The position numbers and the translations under genes are program-made. A stretch of 64,000 bases of DNA from Paraconiothyrium sp. Pb-2020 (taxonomy: Eukaryota; Ascomycota; Dothideomycetes; Pleosporales; Didymosphaeriaceae), in contig JAJUBI010000001.1 in NCBI GenBank assembly GCA_022419385.1, positions 1,364,001 to 1,428,000 on the forward strand, read 5' to 3'. The notes beneath the pieces are model-generated. The model worked only from the letters and a program-made list of their open reading frames with translations. It was not told the origin of the DNA and made no database searches. Positions 35,500 through 47,299 of this stretch are shown piece after piece. Each line of letters begins with the position of its first letter. Position 1 is the first letter of the stretch.

Positions 35500-36074
35500 T
35501 CAACACCCCTTACCTACCCACACGCCATCAATCCCAATCTCAACTTCCCCATCCACCACACCCACAATAACAACCTGCTGCGTCCCTGCACCGACCTCAA
35601 CCTTCCCGCCAACCTCACCCAGCGCCCGGTCCCAATCAACGCCCTTGTCCCACAAACTCACTCCGCTAGAAATACTTCGAAGCTCGCGCCTCCATCGGCT
35701 TTGATCCATGCCTCACACTGCACCGAGGTGGAGGAAGATAGCGAGATTGGTTGGGATATGGTGATGGTGGACGTGGACGTGCTGTTGCTTGCGCGGCGAA
35801 GAAGTGGTTTCCAGACTGCGCGCCACCCTGAACCACATCTCTCGATGCCCAGGAGCCGGTGGCGTAGATGGTCCACGGAATGATGGTGATTGCTTCAAAG
35901 GACGCGTTGAGGAGAGCATTGGAGCAACTTGCGCGACGATGCAAAGATGGCGCTGGATCGAGTGTTTGATTGTTGGCGTCAGGGGTGTTCAAGAGATCGG
36001 CGCATGTAAAACGTGCCTTGAGCGAAGAGTGCGAGCGTCGAGAAAACGGATATAGAGGACGAAGTAGTGCGCAT
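35500..36074 (-). pseudogene. Frameshifted gene for a secreted jelly-roll (carbohydrate-binding-like) protein
   Basis: Minus strand. ATG 36074 opens a signal peptide (MRTTSSSISVFSTLALFAQG). The sequence that follows is protein-like but in three successive frames: CSNALLNASFEAITIIPWTI continuing through GGAQSGNHFFAAQ; then Ser/Thr-rich ITISQPISLSSSTSVQCEAW through GGASFEVFL; then GVSLWDKGVDW through GEVEIGIDGVWV, ending at 35500. Read together these are the successive strands of an N-G/A-x-FE...W...GG-x-SG...DDV-type jelly-roll domain common in fungal secreted and GPI-anchored proteins. The first junction could be an intron (weak GTTTTA donor), but the other two changes occur within a few bases (near 35785 and 35665) and cannot be introns. 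Hence at least two frameshifts, real or from sequencing. Confidence 0.55.
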
Positions 36075-36866
36075 GGTAAGAACAAAGGAGGGGTATCTCG
36101 AGGAACAAGGATCTAGTGGATGAAGAGAGGTGAATTCAAACACTAATAATCGGAACGGCAGTACAAGAACAACAGAATGAGAAGTAATGCACAGAGGAGG
36201 TGTGAGTAGAGTCAAGAACATGGACAAGAAAGTGCAGGGACACTATAATCTACACTACACTCAATCGCAAGCATACTAGCATGGCGCGCACACAGAAGCT
36301 GTACCACAGGAGCTGCCTCCTGGCACCCTAGCGATCGTAGCAAGAAGCAGCGCACGTGTCAACAAAGGCGAATAGCCGCCCTCAGATACACAAAGCCATA
36401 GCCAAAAAAAACGAGGCTGAAACAAAGGAGGCGGTCATGTATGAAAAGGGGGTGACATCAAGATCGCGAGGGCCAGGGACATTTTCTGGAATAAAGGTAG
36501 GTCAAACGAGATGGCTACGTCGACCAATGGCAGCTCTAAACCGGGAAGACGCGGTGAAGGCTGATTAAGCTGACTAGTCCGAGGCCAGTTAGCGTGGAAA
36601 CGCTGTCGAAGAATCCGGTAGATAACTCCTATGGAGCATCGATTGGACCACAGCAAACGGCGGTGGAATTCAAGAATCCATCTGCGTCAGGGTCAAAGGA
36701 AGGGTTGGCGAAGTGACAAAGGGTTGGACCATACAGTGCCTAATTTTCGCACCTGTCTATCAGCTGCAAGCCTCCTTCACGCCACGCATATACCAACCAT
36801 GCCGCTGAAATGCATCGAAAACCCAAGCGTACATTCAGGCCCAATTCAACACTTTGCCCTTTTCTG
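36075..36866. other. Intergenic region
   Basis: Between the secreted-protein pseudogene and the 3' end of GGA. No gene or repeat recognised. Confidence 0.5.
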
Positions 36867-39208
36867 TCATGATACGCTGAGGGAGGGGATCTCGCCCATC
36901 TCGTTCTTACTTTGCCCTCCTACCGAATATGTCACTTTCCACCTCATCTTGATGTTGTTGCCGGACCCTCGTTGTACGCCGTTGAGCCGTATGTTCTGCG
37001 TAATGCCATTGCGCTGGTTGGGAGCGAGTGTGACGCCTGATTGGTGTTCTAATTGCAACTGTGCGCCCTGATATCGAGTCAGCCATTGGTCCCATCTTTG
37101 CACTGGAAATAAAACATACCTTTGATGCTGCTACCTCAAAAGTAAGGTCTGATATGGTTTGAGGAGTATTGTTTGATATGTGGTTTTGTATCAGGAGAAC
37201 GGTATCCGATTCTCTGGAGACTTTAAAGACCACATTGATGACCGTGTTATTTACTGTGATTTCCGTAGACATATTGGGCACAGCCGACGCGAATGTCCAT
37301 TCGTCGTCGTCATTGGCGGCAGCGGTGCTGCTTTGTGCCAAGCTGGAAGTCGGTGCAGGTATTGCGCCTCCAAGAAGATCAACAGACGCTAACGCCGCAG
37401 ATGGAGGCTTGACGGACTGCTGGAAGTTCATAGGCGAGCCCTGGCGGGGTGTCGGCGAATTCAGAGAACGAGAAGCGAAAGGGTCAGGCGTGCGGGCTGG
37501 TTGTAATGGGAGTTGAGCGCGTGCAGAGGGTAGAGTTGAGGGTATCTGTTGAGAAGAGCCAGGATTCGATGTAGAACCAAACAGGTCGACGATCGACTGC
37601 GCAGTGGTTTGCTGTTGTGAGGGAGGTGGTGACTGTGGAATTGGCATGCCAGAGAGACCAAGTACTATTAAAAGATTAGTTTTTATGCGAGTGTAATTCG
37701 AACTTGCTCACTTGAACCGTTAGATCCGCCCAACGATATACTACCGCTCTGACCGTAGCTGGGGCCGCCTAAGGAGAGACCCAGGAGATCATCCTCTAGC
37801 GCATTGCCCTTTTGTGTAGGCTGCTGTGAGGTACTAGATGCTGGATCTGAAGCTGCCGGGGTTGGTTCAGGATCCCCAAAATCGATTAGATTGAGCTCGT
37901 TATTCGGACCCTTAGAAACGCCAGCTCCGCTCGTGCCTAGCGTACCCTGAGGGATCCTGTTCGCTGCTTCGATATCGCCCTTTCTGAATAACTTATATCG
38001 CTCTATTGTTCGGTTTATGCTGTCATTAATCTCGAAAAGCTTTGCAACAGCCTCGGTGTCTTCCGACTCTTCTTCGCACATCTTCTGAATCTTCGGATGG
38101 GCGCTTTGAAGTGCATTGGCCAGTTCCTTCACCTGTTAGTGCCTTTTAAGGCGTCACAATCTGTCTGTGTGCCATACCTCGAATACGTCGCCCTCTTTGA
38201 TCTCATCTCCAAGTTTGTACCCTTGCAACATCTCCTCAAGGATTCTGGCCTTTTGCTGTATTCGTGAAACCTCTTCTGCAGCCTTGGCGCGCCAATCTGT
38301 CTTGTTCCTGGTGTCGTAACCCGCCATGACCTTCATCAGCTTGTTGGCCTCTTGCAGATCCTGTGGGCCTCCACGCCGAATGAGTTCCTGGAGTTTTGCG
38401 GATTGTGCCTCTCGTTCTTCTTCCTCCATCTCTTCCGCTGATCTCAAATTCTGCTCCAGGATTAGTTCGACGTCTAGTATTGTTATTTGCTCAAACATAC
38501 ATCGCTTGGGTTCAGCACTGCCGCGTCTTCTTTTCGGACTTCAGGGAATATATAGCCCTTGTAGCTGAGTAACCGGTGCATATCACGTATGAAGCCTAGA
38601 TCCTCCTTGTACCGCGAGGTCTGACATATGGTCTGCCGCCATTCCTCTATCAGCTCAAGTATTCGGTTCTGTACACGCGACGGGTGGACCGGAGGACGTT
38701 CGGGAAAGCGACGGACTAGCTCGTTGAGGAATTCTTTGGTGCTAATTTGTAGGTGAAACGGATACCCGCAGTTTTTGACACAGATGTCGAGGAGCTATAC
38801 TGTGATTAGCAGCGTTTGGATGAGCAACAGGTACGCAGTCGTACATTGAGTGCGAGTAAGGCCACATTCTGATTGCGATGATTAACATAGTGGACTATGG
38901 TGACAGCGGCTTCCCGAGGTCTAATGTTTGCTGTCAGCGATTCTCCATAGACCAATTACTCCTCTATCGTACGTAGAGCCCTTCTTCGTATTAATCAGGT
39001 CGCTAATCTCGAGATTCAAGGCCAGATTGGGCTCAAAATTTTGCGGGTCGCACGCGTTTACTGCTCACAGCCGTCAGCAATGATGCTCGTAGCACGCGAA
39101 GACGAAGCGTAGTGTCATACATATGAAGCGCTGTAGCTGTGAAGTGGGTGCCTCACCCCACCCGCCGTAGCGGTCGCGGGCGGCCATCCGCGCCGATGCC
39201 GCCTCCAT
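36867..39208 (-). CDS. gga: GGA-type clathrin adaptor (ARF-binding, VHS-GAT-GAE)
   Basis: Eight exons (39208-39121, 39060-38973, 38920-38845, 38794-38501, 38450-38178, 38132-37712, 37664-37120, 37067-36867) join to 661 residues. GGA proteins are monomeric adaptors that bind Arf-GTP at the trans-Golgi and sort cargo into clathrin carriers for endosome and vacuole. Order: VHS domain (about 20-170; NACDPQNFEPNLALNLEISD, LALNLLDICVKNCGYPFH), GAT domain (about 215-330; Glu-rich helices, ANALQSAHPKIQKMCEEE), a Pro/Ser/Gln hinge with clathrin-box-like DLLGLSL and DLFG motifs, and a C-terminal GAE/gamma-ear (SDLTFEVAASK, QSGVTLAPNQRNGITQNIRL, WKVTYSVGG). ATG 39208 is in frame with ATG 39187; the longer start is used. 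Domain order is complete. Confidence 0.93.
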
Positions 39209-40222
39209 TGAGACCGATCGAGCTCGTGCGCGTATCGATGGAAATTACGTGACTCGCAGTTGGTTTCGGTGGCAGCGAGGGACGTCGAACTGTATCTTGC
39301 CTCCCTCGAACAAGTTGATATAGGCGCGGGGCCTACACTTACCGGTACGAGTAGCGCGCACAGCCATATCTTGGCGCCACACCTGAACAAGGGTCCAATC
39401 CCAGGCTTCATCCCACCAGCCAACTTTCAATTTAAAAACTTTCCTTTTTTTTGCCAATGCCCATCGGAGTTTGCAGATGCAGTCCTTGTACACAAAGCAC
39501 GAGTATTCAACATTTGTATGGTCCTCAGGCTAACTTATAGTACCCATAGTCGCCTGGTCCTCAAAATAACGAGCTCCAATGGAACACATCAGTACTTGAC
39601 GTTTGCCATCCTTTTGCAATGAGCAACAACTCTGATCACCGTCTTCGCTGCCTATCAAAGCCCCAGTCATATGCAATTCAGGTACCCCATTATTCAATCA
39701 GCTTAGTTGGTTCGAAGCCCTGTTCAGCACCTGAGTCCCCCATAGTTCACCGTATCAAAGCATATGTTACAAGAAAACCTAGATTAAGCGACGGTTCAGT
39801 CTTGACACTAGTTGACGAAGAGGAGGAGTTATGCTCCGCAGATCTACTGCCCTTTGTCATGGTGCCCTGTAAGACAGGACATAAAGCCACCTTCACCGGC
39901 TCAACTTTTTCTCTCTCGGCTTCAGCCTATACCGTAACGGCCCTACTCCATCGCACTACAGTAAAGCTTCAGAAGGCTCTTTCTTTGCGCTTGGCCGTTG
40001 AGGCGCAGGCAGCCACAATCATGTCTTACCACACGATTACCCTACTGCAAGCATTGAAACATGCAATTGCAGTGAATATGTCACACCGCAACAATGCCAC
40101 TTAGAGCTTCAGACAGACAGCAATGACCACCGGGGACATCCTAATCCAGAGAATTCGCCACGCTACCGCGTGGGATCATGGAGCGTGGTTGGACGCCTAC
40201 TAGATGGGGCTAAACATTTGAT
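39209..40222. other. Intergenic region upstream of GGA
   Basis: Promoter of leftward GGA plus about 700 bases of non-coding sequence. A 161-codon plus-strand frame at 39619 has no recognisable features. Confidence 0.5.
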
Positions 40223-42220
40223 GTGCGGAGGCCATGCGAAGGGCGGCGGTGGAGAGGTAGGATCTTGATCAATGATGTCGCCTACGTGGCCAACGGCACC
40301 AATGACAAAGCCGTGGCCCCCGAAGGCTCCATCCCAACTACCACAGCCCTCTACCAAGAGCCCCAAGACCACAACCGCGAATGGACTTGGCTCGACAAAG
40401 AGGCTGCCAACGTTGTAGAAGCAGCCGAGAACTCGCAGACCATACAAGACGCCCTCATCATGCGCCTGCAAAAAGCGCAAGACTCTCGGGAAAAGTATAA
40501 GTTCCACAGCATCATCAATCAATCACCTTGGCCCAAGGAAGTGCTCGATAAGCACATCCTGGATAGCTACCTCGGGGTGTGCCGCTCATCGAAAAGATTG
40601 GATTTGAGGCTCCGCTTGAGCCGTTCGTGCATCGATGGAGAAAGCTGTGCAAGTTCCGCAAGAGGATAGACCTGGATGAGGTTACCCGGCAGCATGTAAA
40701 TCTTCTTTACGATATCCTACGATAAGACTTAAAGACTTGATCAAATCTTTTAGGGGCTACGTCGAGAAAGGTATCCTCACGTACGAGCACGCCTGGACCA
40801 TCTTCTAACCCGGCGTTATCATCTACTCTAGCTCCTGCCAGGGCGCGGCGATGGCGATGAAGTTGAGGCGTGCGAATTACATCGAGACGCAGTGCGGCAA
40901 TGCCTATCAGCTTACCGCTGAGGCCGTCGACTGGAATGTGAGTCATTTCGGACGAAGTATCGAGCGGATCAGCATCTGGGAGTTCCTTGAAACAATACGA
41001 ATCGTAGAGTTGGCCGCGTTTCCGCCGAGTTTCCACCCTCAAGGGAAGGAGATTCGCGAGGTGCTCATACAGCGCGGAAAGGTGTTTGAGGAGCTGGCTT
41101 GGACAAGGAGTGGAAAGAGGTAATGACCAACTGCACCGGTCGCATCATCGTCGATTCCAACACTTTCCGCCATTACTCGCCAACCGTATGTAGGCTATAT
41201 TGAGCCCCTCGCTGCGAAGGACAAGGGCTCCCTGAGCCCGAGAGCGCCCCAGAATCCTCCGCCCGCGATTATTCCATCGCTGCGAAGTATACCTTCGGCC
41301 GGAGCGAGCTGGCACGTAAACGCATTCGGCTAACCCCCGATCTCCAGCTCATCTGCCTCCCCAGCGTTCTTGGCTACTCGCTCAAGAAGATGCAGTGGCT
41401 GCTGTTCTGCCTTGACATGATATCGGCTATCAATTTTGACTATAACGCCTTCTCATCCCAAGTCCATTCTTTCGCCGAGTCGCAAGCCATGAACCAAGGC
41501 GTCTTCGACGACGTGATCTCCGGCAAAGGACGTGGGCATATCGCCCTTCTCAATGGGCCTCGAGGCGTAAGGTAAGACCTTGACGGCAGATTCAGTCGCA
41601 GAGCACATGCAAGCGCTATTGTACATGATGTCTGCAGGACACCTGGGAATTAGTAAGTTTACTGCAGATCCACAAAACACCAGTTGACGCCTTGCGTACG
41701 CTAACTGTTCGGCAGATCCCGACCGCGTCGAGCAAAACCTCACCAACATCCTCGAGATGGTCGCGAAATGGCGCATAGTTCTCCTCGTTGACGAATGCGA
41801 CGTCTTTTTTGAAGCGCGCTCCGCGCACTCCCTACAGCGCAACAAACTCGTCTCCATCTTCTTGCGCGTATTTGAGTACTATGGGGGCATCCTCTTCCTC
41901 ACAATCGCATTTCCTATATCGATCCGGCAACCCAGTCGCACGTCCACGTCAGCATGTCGTATCTGTCTCTCACGCCTTCTTCTCGGCGCAGTATCTGGAG
42001 GAACACCGTGGAGGGACCGAATGTGCCATAGGAATGGAGCGAGGAGGATTTGGATGAGTTGGCGACGGTGGAGCTTAATGGAAGCCAGATCAAGCACGTA
42101 CCGAAGAGTGCGACGTTATTGAGTGCGAGGAGGAGGGAGCTGCTGGGACGGAGGTCTGTGGATATAGTGCTGGCGATTAAGCAGAGGTCGCCGAGCGTGC
42201 AGGACAACTTCAAAAGCTGA
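40223..42220 (+). pseudogene. Decayed AAA+ ATPase (fungal DUF7025-AAA family)
   Basis: Protein-like sequence runs along the plus strand in shifting frames. Recognisable pieces, in order: LIMRLQKAQDSREKYKFHSI; after a frameshift near 40585, LEPFVHRWEKL-like and LDEVTRQHVNLLYDIL, then TAA 40723; LIKSFRGYVEKGILTYEHAW, then TAA 40806; AMKLRRANYIETQCGNAYQL; LICLPSVLGYSLKK; a Walker A whose NGPRGV and GKTLTAD halves are split by one extra base near 41570; a well-formed intron (41653-41715); an intact Walker B LLVDECDVFFEARS; and a C-terminus NGSQIKHVPKSATLL ending at TGA 42220 after two more frame changes. These match fungal AAA ATPases with an N-terminal DUF7025. With at least four frameshifts and two stops it cannot make a working protein. 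Confidence 0.75.
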
Positions 42221-43316
42221 ACACCATTTTACATGACATATTTACGATGTCAACACTTTGTCAAATCCCAACGGAATAGTGTCCTGACATCTCTTCGTCT
42301 CGTAAGTCGATAACGCCTCTTTTTCATCTTACGCGAAGATGGCTCTGGATTACAACCCTCGAGGGCTCTAAAGAGAGTCGATGTTGTTTGTGCTGTCCTA
42401 ACATGCATGGAAGATGTAAAAAGGTATCGCGAAAAAAAGAAAAGCAAAAACAAAACAGAGAATCGAACTCACGCAAGTGTGAGCGATGTTGTTTCCAAAG
42501 ATTGAGTAAGTGCAGTGAGGTGCGGGACTCGCGGCCACTTCTGGTAAAAGGCAAGAAATGGGTTCGTACAAATCCTCGCACTGCACAGTTAAATTAGGCA
42601 AACAATATAATATATATAGCCAGACAAATAGGTAAGTTGCTGGTTCGCTCTAGTAAAGACGCTAAGTAAGCGACTGGCTGACCAGGTGGTGAAGGCAACA
42701 CCAGGGCCCGTGCGATAGCTGGAGGGGCGAGGCAGGTGCGCTGTTGTCGATGAAGGCACGCCGCCTGTTTTGCGGAATATTCAACGACACTCCCAGACAT
42801 CATATTTCCTAGCAATGAAAGAGTCCGCGAGCGGGTGTAGGAAAAGTCGTAGGAAAGAAAACCCCGCAGCCTGCGGAGATTGACCCATTTGGGCTCGCTT
42901 AGACGGTGCGCTTCTCTGTACTATCATGTCGGCTACCTTCCAGTCATATCTTCGTACGAGCGTTTACATCAGGTTTGCTTGTTCGCTCACGCACGGTTTG
43001 TATAGACTGCATGTTTTACGCCTCTCTGAGCTTTCCAATATTGCCCCCTCATAACCAGTAAGAAACACACCAGTTACCAATTCTCATACCTAGAAAGCCT
43101 CACGCTGAGTCGTGAAGACGTCATAATATGTACAATCATTGAGCAGACCGGACTACAACATACAACGTAGACGAGGTGTGGATATGATATTTGAACGGAT
43201 TTAATCCTACAGTACAGAAGTTGAGACCAGGACACGGACTTTTCGAACCAGAAGCGCATTATGGTATTGCAGCGCTCGTACTCCTCACACTAAGCCAAAG
43301 AACCTTATAACAGGTT
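42221..43316. other. Intergenic region
   Basis: No protein-like frame. A minus-strand GAGTTCGATTCTC near 42470 followed by T-runs recalls a tRNA B box and Pol III terminator, but no cloverleaf can be built. A short CCGCAGCCTGCGG palindrome lies near 42865. Confidence 0.45.
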
Positions 43317-44773
43317 CTACCTGCATCTCTTCTCTACGATGTTCGCGCCATGCTCCTCATACTCCTTCCTGCTTATCCATAGCTGGTGGAAGCTTCCCAA
43401 GCTTGCCAGAATACTGCCTCCAATCCACGCCGCATATTTCCTCTCCACAACCGGCCCGGGCGCAATCAACTTGTTTCTCGTGCTCGGGTAGATAGCGTTG
43501 ATCTCGTAATTCAGACGGTCACCAAACTTGTACAGTAGCGTGGAGCCACCCGTGACAACAATGTTCTGCAGGAGTAGCGGACGCTGGTCCGCATCGACTT
43601 GCTGCACGGCGGCCTGCACGAGGCGCGGGAGCGTGTGCTCATCCTTCGGCCGAGGATTCGCGTCGTCTGTGAGGGCGGCGTTGGCGTCGAAAAGGCCCTC
43701 TGCGGCTCTGAAGCGATCCACCCCGAAGACTTGATTCCAGCCGTCGGGCATCTCGAATGGTCGACCTGGCATGCTCTTTGCAATTTCCTCGTTCGTGCCG
43801 TTGGAGAGGCGACCGGGGCCTGGCCATATCTCCACCACAGACTCTTTGTACTCGGTGAGGACGCGCTCTTCTTGGTAGTGGCGGAAAGAGTCAGTTGGCG
43901 GGACATCGAAGGTCTTGTAGATGGCTTGGGCGGGGGAGCCGGCGTCGACGGGCGTCTTGGATTTGACCAGATAGTGGGGTGTGAGCGGGATCTCGGGCTG
44001 CGACTGCTTGAAACCGAGACGGATCTGGTTGGAGACGAAGTTTCCCGCTAGAGGCGACTTTTGCACCCCCTTCTTCAGAACCATGCCATCCAGGACGGGG
44101 GTAACCGAGGTATGTGATGCGCCGACGTCGATGATTATGCCAGAGGCTTTACCGGATGCGAAGGCCGCAAGCACGCCTGTCTTCTGGAGGTAAAAGGCGG
44201 GTGTACCCCATTCCTCCATTGCAATCTCAATTGCCTTTTCGCGCGCCTTTGTAGGGTTCCAGCCCGGCTCCGTCATCAGCAGCGGGCTCTCTTCAAGCGA
44301 CTTCTCCTGGTTCTCAATCGTCTCCATGTCCACATCCATAGCTTCTCCGTTCTCTTGTTTCGGATCGTCATTAAGTCCGTTCCTCGCAGGATCCCCAGCC
44401 CTTGCGCCCGTCAGTCGAGAAGTTATCGCATATTCCCAAACCTTGGCTGCCGTGTCCCAGTCCTCGACAATGCCATCTGACCCCCAGTAGTTTCTTTATT
44501 TGCAAGTCGGATGCTGTGTGTGTATCGCGTTCTCGCCGAAGAGATATTGTGAGCTGCCCTCAACTTGGCCATAGAAGCTGGGGCACACGGATTTGGGGAC
44601 GTCTTCACCGGCAAAACCGGCGCGAATGGTTGAGTAACCAGGGTCAAGCACGATCGCGGAGACCTCGTCTGCAGATGCAATTAGATTTGCGCGAGCCAAG
44701 CTTGGGACGCGCGTAGCTTACCTCCAGCGTATTCGCCTGCCGCGGGGGCGGTCGAGGAATTGAGAGTGTTCAT
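43317..44773 (-). CDS. arp4: Actin-related protein ARP4, with an in-frame stop codon
   Basis: Exons 44773-44722 and 44668-43317 give a 467-codon actin-fold protein. Arp4 (BAF53-like) is a shared subunit of the NuA4 acetyltransferase and the INO80 and SWR1 remodelers. Diagnostic segments: [94 protein letters not shown] and [17 protein letters not shown]. Codon 75 (44496-44498) is TAA, exactly where the family has a variable aliphatic residue. The frame is open on both sides, and no GT-AG intron can remove it without deleting conserved sequence. Either this is a base-call error, a null allele, or a stop bypassed by read-through or RNA editing. The gene shares a 270-base divergent promoter with GUP1. 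Confidence 0.88.
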
Positions 44774-45043
44774 TGCGCGCGAAAGTCGCGACTTTGGAAG
44801 CTTCGCAATGCCCTAATCAGTGTCGGCACGGATTGTGACGCGTGATGCCTGGCCGTTTCTGCGCGTGCGTGGGGAGGTGTCGCGGGGATCGGATTTGGTG
44901 TAGGAGCTCAAGTCGCATCGCGGACCTTGAACTTTTGGTTGTGGTTGGTTGGCGAGGACGTCAAGCTGTCCTCCCTCGCCGCTGCAACGCCATCCCACAC
45001 CAGGCTGCAGCAGAACATGTCCGTCTGGCCACACTAGTCGACA

Positions 45044-47093
45044 ATGGCACTGCGATATCTGCGCCAGCTCTATTCGCTGGAAACCCTGGACACACGCTTC
45101 CTTGTGCCGGCCAATGCACCACCAAAGCAAGCCCTGGAGCTCGCCGAGCTGGACCCTGCGCAACCGTTGCCGGTCAAAAGTGGCCAAGTCAAGAGTTGGG
45201 ATTCAGTAGACTCTGTACAGCCTTCAAAATGGCACACATTGGAATTCAAGACCTATCTTGGACTCGTCAGCCTCTGTGTCTTCTTCATGATCAAAGCGGT
45301 AGTTGACGTATCACAAGGTTGGTGAATATAACACATCCCAAATCGATATTAACAGCCACAGTATCACACCCAAACTATTCAAAATTTGAACACTTGCTTT
45401 CAGATGGCTGGATACCTGGGCGTAAAGTGGTATGGATTCTGTATCCACAACGATGCATCCACTAAAGACTCGTTGTAGGACAATACCGATCTACAGTACT
45501 CCAGCTTCAGATCAAACATCATACCCCTATTTTTCGTCGTGCTCCTACATCCCGTCCTTCGGAAGCTCTACGATGGATTCTGGAGAGCCGACGCTTACAT
45601 CCAGGTCCGACCTTCTGGTGCAAACGGCCTGACTATGGGGCTAAGCGCACCTGCAGCAGCAGATGCGCGTATGAACCAGAGGATCTCTTTTGATGTACCA
45701 TTCACCATCATCTTCATCGTAGCCCTACATGGCTTCTCCGCTTTCAAGATTATAGTCATACTATACATGAACTACTGCCTCGCAAAAAAACTACCGAGGT
45801 CCTATGTGCCCGCAGCAACCTGGATCTTTGGAGTAGGCATCCTATTCGCTAACGAGTTCGGAAAAGGCTATTCGTACGCTACCATCTTGGGGACATTGCT
45901 CCCCTCATCCCCCGAACCCAATAAGGAGCAACCCGCCACCAACCTTGGCCACACACTCGACAACTTCGGCGGCCTCATTCCCCGCTGGGAAGTTCTCTTC
46001 AATTTCACCGTCCTGCGTCTCATAAGCTTTAACATGGACTACTACTGGAGCCTGAACTCTCGGACCGGCAGTTCCCTCGAGGTATGGCTTTCTTCTCTTC
46101 CTCTCCCCGTCACGCTAATAACTCCAAGAAGAAACAACTCGACCCCTCAAACCTTTCTGAACGTGACCGCGTTGCGATGTCCGCAAACCCCACCAACTAC
46201 TCCTTCAAAAATTACTTCGCTTATACACTCTACTCGCCGCTCTATCTCGCCGGGCCTATCATAACCTTCAATGACTACATCTCCCAGCTGCAATATCGAC
46301 CTCATAGCATCACGCCAAAACGCACAGCGCTCTACGCCATCCGCTTCGCCGTGGTCCTGCTCACCATGGAAATCATGATCCATTACATGTACATGGTTGC
46401 CATTTTCCACGCTCGCCCTCCTTGGGACGCCTACACACCGACTCAACTCAGCATGCTTGGGTTCTTCAACCTCAAGCATATATGGCTGAAGCTCCTTATT
46501 CCGTGGCGCTTCTTTCGCTTCTGGGCATTAATGGACGGAGTGGATCCCCCAGAGAATATGGTACGCTGCATGAGCGACAACTATGCCGTGACGCACTTTT
46601 GGCGCGGTTGGCATCGCAGCTTTAACAAGTGGGCTTTACGCTACTTGTTTATACCTATGGGCGGTAGCATCGCACCAGGAGTGTGGGGCCAGGTGCGCAG
46701 TGTGCTGAACAAACTTACCGTCTTCTCTTTCATCGCCATTTGGCACGACATCCAGCTTAGGCTGCTGGGGGGCTGGCTCGTCACTTGTTTGTGCTTCCCG
46801 AAGTCATCGCAAGCCACGTATTCCCTCCCAAGAAATGGAGAACCAGGCCAGATGTATATCGCTACCTCTGCGGTATTGGGGCCGTAGGCGAGATCCTGCT
46901 GCTGATGGTGGCGAATCTAGTGGGGTTTGCGTTGGGCTTGGATGGCTTGAAGGATCTTGTGAGTGGGATCTTCGCGAGCTGGTCGGGCTTAGGGTTCTTG
47001 GTGATTGCTTGTGTGGCGTTGTTCATGGGGGTGCAGATCATGTTTGAGTGGAGGGAGAGCGAGAAGAGGAGGGGGATCCGAATGAAGTGTTGA
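45044..47093 (+). CDS. gup1: MBOAT O-acyltransferase GUP1, with a C-terminal frameshift
   Basis: Exons 45044-45317, 45404-45429, 45479-46081 and 46129-47093. Gup1 is a multi-spanning ER acyltransferase of the MBOAT family that remodels GPI-anchor lipids and affects glycerol uptake and wall integrity. It begins with a short cytosolic/lumenal leader and shows about ten membrane segments, the MBOAT segment FWRGWHRSFNKWALRYLFIP, and the catalytic-His region FSFIAIWHDIQLRLL. Shortly after, the frame breaks: the exons sum to one base short of a whole number of codons, and the conserved continuation (LPEVIASHVFPPKKW to the Lys-rich end at 47093) is in another frame. The lesion lies between 46767 (a run of six G) and 46786. 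As written, translation would stop at 46887 and lose the last membrane segments. Confidence 0.88.
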
Positions 47094-47299
47094 TCAGTTA
47101 AGAGCAGTTACTACGAGGTAGTTTCGAAGTAGATATAATCGTAGCATGATCTGCGAGTGTCCGTTGCCTCGACTTCTGTTGATGGTCCGTTCCTCGTGGG
47201 CGACCTCTGTGATCCCGCCGTGAACGAGTTATCATACAAATTGCCATATCAAACGCCGCTATGTGCGCTTTTCCCTCACTTCCCCTTTCTGACATCCAT

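Noticed and set aside
42420..42560. Minus-strand GAGTTCGATTCTC followed by T-runs, resembling a tRNA B box and Pol III terminator
   Set aside because: The T stem has only three pairs, no 7-base acceptor partner exists upstream and no cloverleaf can be built. Could be a tRNA-derived relic at most.
44480..44520. GC-AG intron removing the ARP4 stop
   Set aside because: It would be only about 27-30 bases and would delete the conserved NYWGSD segment.
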